A stretch of DNA of 64,000 nucleotides from Epiperipatus broadwayi (Eukaryota; Onychophora; Udeonychophora; Euonychophora; Peripatidae), in assembly GCA_028023455.1 (NCBI GenBank), contig JAQFVV010000183.1:744001-808000 (forward strand), given 5' to 3'. Shown here piece by piece: positions 22,744-37,009 of the stretch. A program made the translations under genes and the position numbers. Within the stretch, counting starts at the first letter, position 1; each line of letters starts with the position of its first letter. The notes beneath the pieces were generated by a model. The model made no database searches, had not been told where the DNA came from, and saw only the letters and a list, made by a program, of their open reading frames with translations.

Positions 22744-23500
22744 TAAACACAAACTTTAAAATATTTATCAAACTTTCCACAGAATAACCATCATTTTGAA
22801 AAACAAATTTATGCATTTTGACGAATTAATAAACGTATCATTAATGATGTCAATAGTAATACTAAGGCTATAATAATGTATGGATGCAAATATTTAATAT
22901 ATCCATTTTTATGCACCTACTTGCATTTTCTAGCGAATCGAAAAACAATCTGGTAAATTTAAATTTGTTTTAAATATAAAAAAAATTATGGTAATACAAA
23001 AATTTACATTAACCATATGATGTCAAACTTAAGTAACATCCTATATATACATATATAAATCTCAACTTTTTTATACCATTACACTATGTATTGAACTGGA
23101 TTGATCTCCGTTTCAAGGATTTTACTGCCAAAATTAAAAACTTATGGTTTGTTAAATCTTATCTAATGTTAAAATTTTTTATTATTATTTAAAACACATA
23201 CATGTTCATATTTATTTTGATCATTTTCATGTTTATAAAATTGATTTTAAAACAGTTTACTTTCACTACTTTGTTTATAAAATTGATTTTAAAATAGTTT
23301 ACTTTCTCCACCTGTTTTAATCAATTCGATTAAAAACAGGCAAGCTTGCTAATTATATATTCCTGTTGCTTTTATTGTAATTATTTTTAAAGTTAATTCT
23401 AAAAAGCAGAGATTTAGTTTTGTATTTGTTATTTTGGTTACAATAATCCCTGGTTGGAATTCTTAAATTAGATTGAGCAGGAAATTAATATTTGTCCTGC
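22741..23500. other. No gene seen
   Basis: AT-rich spacer. A short direct repeat (TTTATAAAATTGATTTTAAAA, 40-bp spaced) lies near 23230-23310. Confidence 0.45.
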
Positions 23501-25270
23501 CCGAGATATAGATTGGACACTAAGAAAAGTTTTTCATGGGAAATGTAGTGAGAGAGGGATAGCCCACCAATTTTTAGATAGAGGAGATTGAGTAAGAGGA
23601 TAGACACTTGGACTATTGCCTGCTGAGAGACACCATTTTGAGTAGCAGTTCAGACGTTTAATTCCTGCTAAAAACTTAAATAATTATTGACAAACTTCGT
23701 TGCAGTGCAAGATGTCAAAATCTACTGCTATGAGTTTTGCCATCATCAGAATGTCTTGCTAATTTAAACAAAGGATGGACCCATGCCTGCCAGATCTCCT
23801 TCAGTCATGCCATGAGCCTCTAAAATAAACATTGCCTCTACCTTACCACTGTTAAAGGACCTGAAAATGAACTAAAGATAAACGTGTGCACTCTATGCGA
23901 ACTGTGCTTTATCGTAAGATGAAATTTTCTTTTATTCTTTCCAGGGTAAATTTCTTTTCATTAAATCTCCACTCAATCTAATTATAAATCTGTATTCATA
24001 AATTAATATTTAACTTCATTTTGATTAGCTATATTTATTCTCTTTTATTGTACTTGGCCGTGTGTCTCGGAATATTAGTTTTAAGATTCCAAGTTTGCTT
24101 TCAGTTGTTGTTTATTGGAGAGTGATGTGTGAGTTTTTCTATTTTTATGCTTACCTGTAATTATTTTAGTAACCCAAATTAATGTTAAATACGGTGTTTG
24201 CACTTTTGCAAACCACCAAATCTTTTGACTGGTGACTTTATTTTCATAGTCTTCATTTCTTATATCTCTGAAAGCAGAAACTATAATTGTTTTTGCTTTG
24301 TAAAATTTTTTAGCCACCAGCAGGAAGAAAATATTTATCCCTTTTGTAAATTACAGGTGAGAGAAACTTTCGCTGCTAAAGTATTTATAGCTTTCCTATT
24401 TTCGTATTCATGTGCAATCTCCAATAGATTTATTTTGTATTTATTTACTGAAAATTTGTCAGAGCATGTACTCACAACATGTGTCGTAAATTTATTTTTT
24501 AATTATAATTATTGGTAATTCATTTTCATTAAATGCTGGGGCAGATGTAACTGATTTTCTAATAATTTACTTGTCTCCTTTTGAGGCCATTAATTCTTAG
24601 ATTAGTTTTGCCAATCGTTTGGTTGGAGAGTCACCAGTTATATTTGTTTGTTTTCCATTCATTCTGAAGCATATTTATCGTGGTTCTTGAGATAAGTCAA
24701 TCATCTTTGCTTTGAACGTAGTTTTAAGATGCAGCTACTACTAGCATATGATATTTTGGGTCACAACACTTTTTTGGGGGGGTGTGGCTAGAAAAGCTTG
24801 CTGGCACTGGTTTCGTTGATTTATTTCAGGAACATATTGTTTTCATACCTGTGAATAGGAGGGCCAACAATTATGTGACTTCTCTTTTGCTGAATGAAAT
24901 TGCTTCCTCCCTGTAGAACTCATTATTAGAGGGTCAGTAAGTCTGCTAGAGCAATGTGTTTAGTCTTTCTAGTACATGCCTGAGATAACCCTATTGATTT
25001 TCATGTAAACTTTTTCTTGCAAGTTATTTTGCTCATAAATAAAAGTTAAAATTTATTTAAACTTAATTTAGCTGATGTTTGTCTTTGTGCTTTGTTTTCT
25101 CAACTGTCTAAACAATATTTAAGATATCTTGTTTCTCCCTGAGTTTAGTTTGGCACATTTTGATTCGCATATCCTGTCCACCCTCAAAATAAATGTCTAG
25201 TTCTGAGTTTTGGACTATTGGCGCCCCTGTGGTCAGTGTGAGTGAATCTTAAAGCTTTCTCCTGTTACAG
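23501..25270. other. Less AT-rich block without a recognisable gene
   Basis: This block is less AT-rich than its flanks and ends near GGCGCCCCTGTGGTC (25220-25234), a word that resembles the start of a retroelement primer-binding site. The frames at 24081-24317 (-) and 24198-24518 (+) carry no motif that I know. It could be a long terminal repeat or part of a host gene's untranslated region; I cannot choose. Confidence 0.25.
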
Positions 25271-28052
25271 TATATATATTATAACAGGATGGGATGTTAA
25301 GGGTGGTCATCCCTGGGGTGATGACACTCCTCAAAATACTAAATACAAAATAAATATTTCAAATAATGAAACCATATTTGCATATTTTTAAAATACAAGT
25401 AATGTTAGATATAATATTCATGAGAGCTTTTGATAACTCTCTGTGATCATAAAGCTAACTCCTTAGAGCAACTAAAATTATAATAAACTTCAATCCACCA
25501 GTATTATCAAGAAGTAAAGGTAAGTAATACTCAAAATAACCATTCATCATCATGGATGATTAGAAATTAAAAATAAATCAACAATCAATCTTGTGATTGT
25601 ATTTGAAATGGATCTACTGTAGACCAGGCTAACTGCTGAACCTTTTCCAGCTTGAGGCAATTATTTTAACTTTAATTTGGATGCACAAGCTTAAGTACTA
25701 ATCTATCTGATTATATAACCATAAAAACAATAATGCTGGGTCATTAAAACATGTTTATCATCATCACTAATCTGACCACATAGTACCATTAATGTACTGG
25801 CCCTTATAAACTTAATTTCTAATAGACTAAATTAGATAAAAGGTAGTGTAGATGTTTTAAAGAATATAATCTTATGCACCAACCAGGATATATCAAGCAT
25901 ATTGAATGCCCCTTAAACACTAAATACATCCCCATTTATATATCAGACCTTTATGCACTTATCTATTTCAGAAAAACACAAGATCAAGTACTCTTATGGT
26001 GACAAAGAGATGATGCAATATAATTTTTAACAATTGAATTCAAAATTATGGTCACTGGAATAATGCTATAGACATATCAATTAAGCCTTCTGATTTTGAG
26101 TAATATACAAAATTCAAATTATCATATTGTGATTTACTTGAACAATATACAAAATTAAAGTTATTACATTGTGATTTACATATATGTTCAATATATGTCT
26201 ATAGATGCATGTTTTACCATTACATGAATATATTTTAATTGATGTTTAAAATAAAATAATGATTATCATTATAAGTTAAATAATAAAACCACCTTATACC
26301 AAATTAAATATATCATCATATTGATGTGCAGTATAATTTATTATTTAATATAAAATATTTCAATTGTCATAATGTATAAATAAAATTCAGTTTTATGCAT
26401 ATTCAATAACATATTTAACATACACATGTGAGCGTAATGAATTGCATGCACACACACATGTCTATTTCATATATTTCATTTTTGTCAAAATAAAATTATT
26501 AATTTTACAATATGTAATTAATTCTTGATTTAACATAGATATTGTGTGCATAGAAATGTATGTGCACATTGACATTTATATCCTATATTTTAATTTGTCA
26601 TAATAATATTATATATTTTTAATTAATTCAATATTGAAAGTATATAAATTTTACACATATGCATACAAAAATATAGATGATATTAATCAAATTCTATCAT
26701 AATAATTTAGATTTTTTTTTCTTTTTTTTTTAAAAAATATCAGTTTATACGTTACTCTTTCTTTTTTTTGAAAAAACGTATTATCAACTTTTTTTTCTTT
26801 TAAAGAAATAAAGTCAATGAATTAAATCTTTACTCCTAGATTTTTAATCCAAGCAAATTTATTAGCTGCTATTTATAAAATGTCATTTTAAGGGAATTAC
26901 TAAAAACAATTTTTTCAATAATATATATATAAAACCATCTGTGTATTGCTTCTTTCTTTTATAGGTGTGACTGAAGCAAATTATTTATTTGTTATATTTT
27001 AAGTTATTATCGTATAAATTTAAAAGTCATTTTAAGAATTTTAAATAAACTCACCAGCTATATATATATTTATCTTTGCTTCTCTGCATAACTGAAATAG
27101 CATATGTATAATCAATTCTTCATTCACTGATAGTTTCTCTTGATGGGGTCCAGTTCAGGATTATCATAATCAGTAAAAATGTAATCAGATTTATATTAGC
27201 ATTGATTTGGTTCCACATATACTTTAGGTCAACCAGCTGTCTTGTCCACATTTAAGGCTAGAGAGACAGGTTTTCATTCTATATGCATCTAAACTCCCCC
27301 AGTGAATCTTTAGAGTACTGCTGGATCTTTGTCCTTGACTTCAGCTAAATCTTGTCCATGGTATCTCTCTGTATAACTTTGGAAACCAGCTGCTACTCTG
27401 CCAATTGCTTCTCAAAAATATTAAAGCCATACTTTGCAGCTGCCCAATTTGGCCATTGCTTCTCAAAAATATTATAGCCAATTGAACTGATATTTTTATC
27501 AGTTCCTTTTATAAGTATCATCTGAGCTGATAAAAATACCTTAATTGAAAACATAGTTTTTTGGTGTAATCCTTATCTCGATTAAAAAACAATTCTAATC
27601 CTTTTAAAAGCAACTTTGAAATTTTTATCAAAGTGTGATATACAAAGATTTCTATATAAATAGAAATTTATCAATTAAATAATTAAAAACTTTTTTTATC
27701 TCTCTAATCCCTTACAAAGCAAGTTTGACAGTTTTATCAATGTATTATCTGCAAAGTTTTCAAAAATAAATAATAGACATGTGTACAAGCATTAATAAAA
27801 AATAAACCATGCTTGTTTCTAGGTTCAAAATCAGAATTACAAACAATATTTATTAGACCTTTTTAAATTGCTTAATTTATAATAAAATTCTATTTTAAAT
27901 TCAGAATTATTTAACCCTTTATATATGTTATTATTCTCAGTGAATGTAAAAAAATATCTACAAAAATTTGTGTGTTTATTTCTAATTTTCCCTTACTTAG
28001 TATATATGCACACACACAACTATGTTGCTGTGTGTCATATAACCCAACCAGT

Positions 28053-28055
<3 letters not shown>
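25271..28055. other. No gene seen
   Basis: AT-rich spacer. A local duplication, TTGCTTCTCAAAAATATTA with TAGCCA/AAGCCA, is visible at about 27405 and 27458, and a similar local duplication at about 26100-26170. No coding frame recognised. Confidence 0.4.

Positions 28056-28099
<44 letters not shown>
28056..28099. repeat. (AT)n microsatellite
   Basis: Pure TA dinucleotides, about 44 bp. Confidence 0.95.
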
Positions 28100-28101
<2 letters not shown>

Positions 28102-31100
28102 GACCATCTGAATGGACACAAGGGTTTAAGATACTTTTTTATACTTTGTATCTGCATTAAATAGTTATATTGTATAGAAAAAAAAAGAAATAGCCTTAGA
28201 ATTTTAAAATTTTTGCTGGAGATTGTTTAAAGCTTAAATATGGATTGCTTGTGCAGTTTACTGACCACTTTATAAGTATTTATTAGTATTATTGTAGTTA
28301 ATGAGGTATTTAATGTAAGGAAGGGGCATTGTTTATTAAGGGAATTGATACATCTTGTTTGAAAAGATGCAAAGTTATCCTGTGTTAGTATAATATTATT
28401 TGAATGGTTTCAAATATCCTTTATTCATTAATTCTTATCCTTTTGTCAACAGTTAATAGCAGTTTCAATTATATTTAGTTAAGATTTAATATTTAGATTG
28501 CAGTGCATGTATATGCATGTATGACTCTGCATTATGTTTCATTTCATTTTCATCTTTAATAACAGCAAACAATAGTACATTCACAATAAAAACATTTAAA
28601 TAAGAGTAATTATCTTAAATAATTTAACAAATATATAGTTCTTTCCAATAATTAATAGATAGTTAAATCAATGGATTATTTTACAAATTGAATAAATTAT
28701 TAATCATTTGTATTTGATAGTTAATTAATATTCTTTTTTTTTCAAGTTTGTAAAAGCTATTTATTTTATTATTTGTATTTTTTTTTCTTGTCTTCATTTA
28801 GTTTTAAAAATCAAAATGATTTTTTTTTTGAAAAGATTTGTTTTTGCATATGTAATTAGTTAGTTAGCAAGATGCATGGGAGTAACCTTTGGGAAAAGGC
28901 AAATGAACTTTGCTAAAGGGAGGCTTTTTAACAAAGATTTCCAGTGTAAAATTTGCTCTTTGTAATGTAATTGTAGACAGTAAACAGTGGTTCACGTATT
29001 GTAAAAATTAAAGCCAGTTACTGAAGTCAAATTGACTTTGAAAAGACTTTAGAGTAAAACTTCCAAAGGAGCTTAAGAACTTTATTATGGAAAAAATTAA
29101 TTAAAAAAATGCAATTCTAAGGTTTTAAAAAAGATACGTCGGTTTGATTAACTCTCTTCGATTTAAACATTTCTGAATTAATCCCTTTATAACTATTACT
29201 CTTTTAAAAATGTATGTTAATAACATCCAGTCTATATTATTTCATTTAATTGCCATTTTAAATAAGAATGGTTTACATAAATATTATTGTTGTATCATTA
29301 AGCAATGTATTTTTTTATATATATATGGAAAACGCATGCAGAACTGTTCTATAGAATATATTTTAATTTCTCACTATTTTTCGTGTAGTGTTCTTTGTGA
29401 AGATTATACATAGACTTAAGGATATGTCTATTTTTATAGATCATACTATGTTTAAGTTCATCATAAGGAGATAACAGTATTCATTTATTTGATATTTCTG
29501 GAGCTAATACGTATTTTTAAATTAAGGAAATAAAATGTAAGCTACTTCTGTTTAAATTGAATAGAAGGAAAGAAATGCGGGTAATTTTTGTTCTCTTCAA
29601 TAAGAATGGAATATAAAGTAAAGCATTATTAATTATGGAATTACTAAGGACAATTTAAAGTATTATTAAATGCTATTCAGAAAAATACTAAAGATAATCG
29701 CGTATTTAATCCAGAACTGCACGGAAAATGTCTTATATTTTCAGTATAATAAAGGAGAAATTCACTGCTTGTGTATGATTTGGTACCTTGAATGGATATG
29801 CTATGAACACTGAAAGGTTCTGGACATATTTAAGTTATGCTTATATTTTTTAAGTTATACTGCAGAAGTGCATTTTAGTTTAAATTCAGTTTGGAATGTG
29901 TCCCATATTGTTTCGTAAAACCTGGAACCGAGCTTTGCAAGTGAACTTTTATTTTAAATTACAAAACTAATAACCTTTGTTTCTTTATTTTTTTTATTGC
30001 TTGTCATAATTAATATATATGATAGGTAGATAGGCTTATTTATTATTATGTTCATTTATAATCTGTGTTATTTTGATTTTCGAGACCGTCTCTGAAGCGT
30101 ATCTAAATGAGGAGTACGCTGGTAAAAATTGATTGTGTTCAAACAGGTCTTATTATTCTTTTACGAAGATAAAAGAAATAAATATTTTTTTAATATATTA
30201 TTAGAGAGGTTTACATTTATTTTGTATACTTTATTATCTCAAAGTGAAAATTTTGTTCTTTGTTTAAATCAACGAACTTATAATAGAAATAGTTTGTTAG
30301 ATATAAAAAAAAGTTCACTCGTAATAATTAGAACCGTTAAATTTTAAAAAGTAACCTAAAGTTTATTAAATTAAAAGTTATGCCTTAATGCAATATTTAA
30401 TTATCGTATTACCTGCTTAGTGTGTAATTTAGAGTTAATATTATATATACTTTTTATTCGCGGGTGTTTGTTTTGCACAATTATGATAATTGTTTGATAA
30501 AATTCAGTTTGTGAATATTTTATGTATAAATTTCGTACAATGTCGTATTCTACTGAGTTGAACGGATTGATATATTATCTGTATGGATTTATCTGCCAGC
30601 GTGTATTTATAATGTTCGATATTTAGAGAAGCTATAAAAATAGAAAGAAATCTGATTGTGTTGTAATGTCTATAGGGATAAAAGATCTTGCTTATTTAAT
30701 ATATGTTGATAATTTTCCATGAGTAGAGCCTAGTTTATTTTATATGCGTATGATTAATGATATTTTTTGAAGTGATGTTTTTAGGGCCCTGGTGATGAGG
30801 AATTTAATCCCCACCAATAATGTATTTAGAAGTAGATGAGTTATTGTTGAAATATGATTAAATGATGTTTAGGAAGTTATGTGACGTTTTTCTTAGATTC
30901 TTGGTAATGAGGAATTGTAAAAGTATTCAGTAAGAGTTATTTGCTCCTCATGTAGATTCCCCTTGTAAAATATAGTATATATAATCATGAAAATATAGCT
31001 TTGGGTTAATTAATATGTGGCTAGGTAAACTGTTAGATTAACTCTTGATGTAATATTAGTGTCATGTTTTTATTGATGAATTACGACATTGTTCGAAATA

Positions 31101-32618
31101 AAATAATTGTATGATATTTTCTTAATGAATGGAGAGTTTATAGAAAAGATTGCTTTACATTATTGCTGCTTGAACGTGCACATACACGCGTAATATAAAT
31201 AATATCGTGTATATAAAGTATAGAATTATTGACATTAAAATGAGAAATAAATGCTTTTGAAATATACTACATTCATTTAATAGAAGTATAAAGTATTAAG
31301 ATTAAAACGAGAAATAAATACTTTAAAATACAGTGTATTTATTTAAATAATGTTACAAATCATCAAATCATCAGAATAAACATGATTTTGTGCTATAAAT
31401 GAAAGGTATACACGTAATTGAAAGTGATTATTAGTCAATTAGAGAAAGTAGCTTTGCTGAAAGCCAAATATAAGTAATTTGATTTATTTGGTTAATCAAG
31501 AGTAATATCCTCTCAAAAGTATTTTTTTTTGTGCTAATAATATAGCATGTTATTTATTTATTTTCATATAGATGAAACATGTAGGCAAAGCTTGTGTTCG
31601 AAGTCAGGATATTTAAACTTTGTTATTAATTTGCTTTGATAGGGATAATCCCAAACTGATGCTAAAAAAAAAAGAAGTTTATTTGATAATCTAAAAATAT
31701 GTAAAACAAATAGTCCATTTGTAAATATTATGTTAGACCAAGTTTATTTGTCATAATAAATGATTTGTTTAGTTATTTAAAATCTTAAGAACTGTATCTT
31801 TAGTTATTCTTGTGTGCATTCGTATTTCCATTGCCACATCTCCACATTTCATAAATCTATTGCAAAATAGATGAATTATTTTAGAGTTATAATATTAAAT
31901 CTGCTAGTGTCTGACAATATTGTATTTCTTAATCCAAACATTATAAAGAATATTTGCCACTTGATAAACGTATTAGAAAGCTTTCCAGGTCAGTATATTT
32001 GTGAGATGATGATATAAGATTAAAATACCCTATCTCTGTCATTATCTTATTATTGAAACACAGTAAAATATTTAGTCAATTTGTTTTATTATATTTTATC
32101 ATACTTTATAATTATAACTTATGGACCAATGTAGTTTATTTAATTCAACTGTGTTTGTTAAATTCCCTGAGATCTTATTGTTTATTTCTTGATTGGCATT
32201 AAGGTAGATGTTTAGATTATAATATGCCAAGTCATAGAATTGTTAAGAGTATAATTATAGCAAGCTGATATATGTTATACTTGGATGAAGAAAGAAATTA
32301 AGTTTAAAATATATTTTAATAGACTGTACTAAGTAAACATTATGATTCTTTATCATACAATTAATTAACAAAGGAATTTTACATTATATTGAATATTTTG
32401 TAATATTTCTTCTTTTATTCATTTATTATCATATATCTTATGAACTGCCTATAGCCTCCCACTGAGCTGAGCTGAACATAAACTCAAATATAGAGTCTCA
32501 GTAATAATTTTATTATATCTTTTGTTATATTGTTCTATTCATTAATAGAACTGGTGCCTGGGCATTTCGCTCATGTAATGTATATGAGCAGTGTTGGGAG
32601 TGTAGGTTATAATATATA
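28100..32618. other. No gene seen; 4.5 kb of apparently unique AT-rich sequence
   Basis: The quietest part of the window. Only short frames (29210-29413, 30129-30347) without motifs, and no repeat shared with the rest of the window that I noticed. It may be intron or intergenic sequence. Confidence 0.4.
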
Positions 32619-33598
32619 CACCTGGTCTCATTTTACGCGATAGATAGATTCCTCAGAAAGCACGCGCAAATGAAATTGTGCAAAAATAGATGTAACTTAC
32701 CTTGAAAAAAGGGGGATATGGACTGTGATTTTTCAAAACTCATGTAAAAGCAAAGCACCAATGTAAAATTTACTTTAAAATTCATGCAAAAAAAAAAATA
32801 AGGAAATAAAATATGACTAATAAAAAATTTCAAATTTGAAAAAAAGTGATACAAGGCAAACTTTTTTTTAACTATAATATTTAATTATATTCAAAACAGT
32901 ATATTTTTATGCATAATTTACAATAATTTATATTTTTTTATACACGTTTTAATTATTATCGCTATTTGCCGGTCAACAGGTGCATTTGCAAACTGATAAA
33001 AAAATCAGATTCTTCACAAGATGAAATACAACTAGGGCCAATGTCACTCTCATGTTGTGTTAATTAATGGTTTTCTGGTGACAATGTAATTAGTAATTAA
33101 TCTAACAACTAAAAATTAAATTCTTATTTTTGTCTTTAATTTTCAATTTTAATTGTGCCCACTGCTATTACTCACCTTTTAAAAATAAACTTGCAGACAC
33201 TAAATGATTAATAATTGATTACTGTATGTTCTTTTTTAAAAAGCAAAAACAGAATGTGATTTAAAATGCAAAATTAACATGCACAATGTTTAAACAAATT
33301 TACATTATAATCTTATAAAATTTAATGTGTGTATACATAAAATGTGGAAATCATGATTTTAATTTCATTATTACATAAAATCTTACTATTATAAAGCACT
33401 GAAAATATTGAAATTACTAACATGAAAGTCGAATTCCAATAATAATGTGCTATTACAGTACTTTCAATATAACGTTAAGTGCGCGAAATTTATTATTTAA
33501 AGTAATAGCGTATTATCGGAGTTCAACTTCCGGTGAAATCTGAATCACGTAACTTCAAAATCATGTTAAATAAGTCCGTGTAAAAAAAGACCCAGGTG
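32619..33598 (-). mobile_element. Tigger-like MITE, copy A
   Basis: Inverted relative to copies B and C. The ends read CACCTGGTCTC...and the complement of GACCCAGGTG, flanked by TA on both sides (32617-32618 and 33599-33600). It contains the family words near both ends (for example AGTAATAGCGTATTATCGGA at about 33501) but lacks the central part that holds the transposase relic in B and C. Confidence 0.8.
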
Positions 33599-33905
33599 TA
33601 TATATCTATGCAAATCAAATTTCAGATTTAAAACCACACTTCTCAAGTTAAAATCTATCCTATAATAAATTATCTCCCAAAGTAAAAATTTCTCCACTTT
33701 TCCACACTATACATATATTACAGATATGAAACTAGAAAATTATAATACCTAAATTTTATACTAAGAAATAGTTTGATTTTATATAGAGGAAACATATTAT
33801 TTTATAGGATGAATACATTCACAAAAGGTTATATACAGAATTTAATTGATTAGTGTGACACCATAAACATGCCACACAAGGTTATATACATGCTCATATA
33901 TATAA

Positions 33906-34405
33906 AAGAGATTTGAATTCAGACTTGCAAAATCCCTACAGCTATGCACTTCATCTTATACAACCAATACATATTACCACATATATTTGAAAAAGATAAA
34001 TGATCCCAATATAAGTTTTTCATGCTGAACTAGTGCTATCTGTTGGTCCAGATCAATATCTCTCTCTCTCACACACATATATGTATAAAATCAGTACTCA
34101 GTTTATATTAAAATAACAAATCTTCAAATTTTAATCAACAGACTTAAATCTTCTCCACCCTCCAACTCTGCAGTCATTAAAAATATGATGATGGAATGCT
34201 CAAAATCCTTGTTGATGCTGATATTATTGTCATACCCATGTTGATTTAAACTAACTCTGACAGCTCACATATAGAATCTTAATATGTTTATTTAAATACA
34301 CAGAAGAAGGATAGACAGAATATAGGTTGAATATGTAATATTTAAATACAAGAATATTGTCTACTGTGAACTTAAAATGAAATTAGCAGGGATTTGAACT
34401 CAGAT
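33906..34405 (-). mobile_element. H2 (hammerhead-bearing) repeat unit, minus copy of an inverted pair
   Basis: On the minus strand the unit begins just after a B-box-like word (GAGTTCAAATCCC at 34390-34402). It runs through AAGTTCACAGTAGAC, a hammerhead-like segment (34001-34054) and CATTTATCTTTTTC, and ends with a second B-box-like word at about 33910-33922. Having the 3' word on both sides means that at least part of a tandem unit was copied, giving a unit length of about 480 bp. The plus-strand copy follows head to head. Confidence 0.7.
34001..34054 (-). ncRNA. Degenerate hammerhead of the H2 family
   Basis: Stem I words GATCTGGACCAA and TTGGGATC are kept. The core is CAGATAG instead of CTGATGA, and GTTCAGCATGAAA is kept. 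Not expected to be active. Confidence 0.55.
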
Positions 34406-34406
34406 T

Positions 34407-34885
34407 TTTCAATATTTAAATATTATATAATCAGTCTGTGTTTTGCCCATCTCTCATGTCTTCAAATGGACATATTTTAATGTCTTATACATGAGGGATC
34501 AGACTGATTTAGAGACAACATGGATCTGATACTTCTATTGGCATTAACAAGGGTGTTGACTGTTACTGCATCAGATTTTCAATGATATGGATTGCTGAAA
34601 AGTTGAAGGGTGGAGAAGATTGAAGCCTGTCCATTAAAGTTTGAAGATTTGCTATCTTAATATAAACTAAGCACTGATTATATATGTGTGTGGGAGATAA
34701 TCTAGATCAAGTGTTGAGTGCTAGCTCAGCAGGACAAATATAGATTGGAGATCACTTATCTTTTTCACATGTATATCATCATGTGTATCAATTATATAAG
34801 ATAGAATGGGTATCTGTATGGAGCTTGAAAGTCTGAGTTTAAATCTCTTCTAATTATATTAAGTTCAGTATAAACAATATACATG
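34407..34885 (+). mobile_element. H2 repeat unit, plus copy of an inverted pair
   Basis: Mirror image of the unit at 33906-34405, sharing the word TATTTAAATATTATATA next to the junction. It runs to GAAAGTCTGAGTTTAAATC and TCTTCTAATTATATTAAG. The hammerhead segment at 34704-34762 is decayed in the core (GTGTTGA), but stem II keeps pairing as TGCT/AGCA, a change compensated relative to TGCC/GGCA at 58390. Confidence 0.7.
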
Positions 34886-34916
34886 TAATTAAATATTATA
34901 TATATATATATATATA

Positions 34917-36248
34917 CACACCTGGGTCTCGTTTTATGCGGATTTATTTAATGTGATTTTGAAGTTATGTGATTCATGTTTCTTCTTAATATCTTTGCAT
35001 GTGGTTTTTTTTTTATGTGATAAAAATTATTAGATCAGAAGTCAAGCTCCGATAATGCACTATTCCTTTAAATATTATAAATTCTGCACACTCACATCAT
35101 ATTTAAAGTAATAGCACATTATCGGAGTTCAACTTCCATCTAATAATTTTAATATTTTCAGTGCTTTATAATAGTACTATAATAGATTTTATGCAATAAA
35201 GAAGTTCATAATTCACTTAAAATCAGGATTTCCCCATTTTATATACACACATTAAATTTTACAAGACTATAATGTAAATCTGTTCAAACGTTATAAATGA
35301 AAAATACTATGAATGTTGCTGTTTTTGCATTTTAAATCACGTTCTATTTTTGCTTTTTATAAAAAGAGTACGTAATCAATTAATCATTTAGTATCCACAA
35401 GTTTTTTTTCCATGTGTCATGAATAATAGTGGTGGGCACAATTAAATTTGACAATTAAAATCTGATTTTTAATTGTAATTCACAATTTAAAAATTACGTA
35501 ATGTGATCTGAAATTAAGTGATATGAAATGATGAAATTTGATTTTTAAACGGAATTGAAAATTAAAAAATTAAAGTCAAAAATATGAATTTAATTTTTAA
35601 TTGTTAGTTTTAATTAAATTTTGCCCAACAGTGGTGAGTTGGTATATTTTTATTATCTTAAGTCTAAGTCCTTATTTTTATTTTAAACTTTTAGTTTACT
35701 CTAATGGTAAGAAAAAAACACCCAAGAAAATCAATTTCTTTGTAAACAAAAATTTCAATTTTAGATCGCTTAGTGAAATGGGAAGAATCAACAGCGATTG
35801 GAAAACATTTGTTGTATTTCCTCTTGACTTCGTTTAAGGAGAAGCTACAGTACCTCACATCACATCGCATCATGACGAATCTGATGTCTCAAATAGCGAT
35901 AATAATTAAAATACCATACCTGTATGAAAAAAATTTAAATTACACATAAAAATATATTGTTTTGAATAAAATTAAATACTGTAGTTAATAAAAAAAGTAA
36001 AAAAAGTTTGTCTTGTATCAATTTTTTTCAAATTTGAAATTTTTATTAGTCATATTTTATTTTTTATTTTTTTTTTTATGCGAATTTTAAAGTAATTTTA
36101 CGTTGTTGTTTTGCTTTTATGTGATTTTTGGAAAATTACATTACATATCCCCCATTTTTCAAGGTAAGTTAAGTCTATTTTTGTATGATTTCTTTTGTGC
36201 GTATTTTCTGAGGAACTTATCTACCACATAAAATGAGACCCAGGTATG
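34917..36248 (+). mobile_element. Tigger-like MITE, copy B, with transposase relic
   Basis: Ends CACACCTGGGTCTCG and the complement CATACCTGGGTCTCA, flanked by TA (34915-34916, 36249-36250). The TIR continues as TTTTATGCGG. The element is about 1.33 kb, too short for a full transposase, but holds a relic of its N-terminus at 35704-35880. It shares nearly its whole length with copy C. Confidence 0.85.
35704..35880 (+). pseudogene. Relic of a pogo/Tigger transposase N-terminus
   Basis: From an ATG at 35704 the frame gives a basic start (MVRKKHPRK), a stop at 35743-35745, then TKISILDRLVKWEESTAIGK. This matches the CENP-B/psq helix-turn-helix at the start of Tigger-like transposases (EKIxILDRLxKGESxxAIAK). 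After that it shifts frame. Copy C preserves the same pattern independently. The catalytic DDE domain is absent. Confidence 0.65.
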
Positions 36249-36249
<1 letters not shown>

Positions 36250-36279
<30 letters not shown>

Positions 36280-36726
36280 AAACTATAATAATAATTCAAA
36301 TAAATAATAACAATATATAAATTTGATTATTAATCAATAAAATTATAATCAATTGAAGTCTTTTGAAAGAAAAATAGATCTATATATTTATGTTCAATAA
36401 TTCAGTACTGTCTAATGCTATACTATTAATAAATAAAATGGAAAAAACAAATTCATACTAAGATTCTCCCATGACCATAGTTTTTTCTATTAACAAATAG
36501 ATTTCTCAAGTAAAAATCAACCCGGTACTAACAATGTATGTAAGGATAAAGTATAATATATGTATATACAGTACATAATACATGTAATTAAATATATTCT
36601 ATAAGAGTGTATAGACAACTATTAAAGTATTTTGTTAGTAAATTTTGGTATAAAACAATTTTTACAACTTTGCTGAGTCAGGCTTTTGATATAGTATATC
36701 ATTGTCAAAGCAATATGTATATAACA
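36250..36726. other. (TA)n then AT-rich spacer
   Basis: A short TA tract (36249-36272) then sequence with no recognisable feature. Confidence 0.5.
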
Positions 36727-36882
36727 GAAATAGCTTTTTCATAAATCACTTCAAAAACCATTCACCTTTAGCATAAAAGAAAGTTTTCATGGGATCGATG
36801 ATCTCATTATAAACTTGATGAAAACTTCTTTTGATATTAAAGATGGGTAGTTTTTGAATTGATTTATGAAAAGGCTATTTAT
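36727..36882. repeat. Inverted repeat, about 156 bp
   Basis: AATAGCTTTTTCATAAATCA and a TTTCATG word on the left pair with AACTTGATGAAAAC and TGATTTATGAAAAGGCTATT on the right, around a GATCGATGATC-like centre. A palindromic MITE fits. Confidence 0.7.
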
Positions 36883-36887
36883 ATTAT

Positions 36888-37002
36888 ATATAACAAAATA
36901 CATTAGAATAACTCTACAAAATTAAAAAAGGCCTATATAAAATTTAATTTTATATAGGCATTTTTAATTTTGTAGAGTTATGCTAGTGTATTTTGTTTAT
37001 TA
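36888..37002. repeat. Inverted repeat, about 115 bp
   Basis: AACAAAATACA, ACTCTACAAAATTAAAAA and CCTATATAAAA on the left are mirrored on the right across a centre near 36943 (AAATTTAATTT). One or two mismatches only. It sits directly after the previous palindrome. Confidence 0.75.
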
Positions 37003-37009
37003 TATATTT

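Noticed and set aside
24081-24518. Overlapping open frames as a gene
   Set aside because: No motif, no codon bias and antisense overlap; length is compatible with chance.
25219-25234. TGGCGCCCCTGTGGTC as a retroelement primer-binding site
   Set aside because: No LTR end, gag or pol is adjacent; kept only as a remark on the block.
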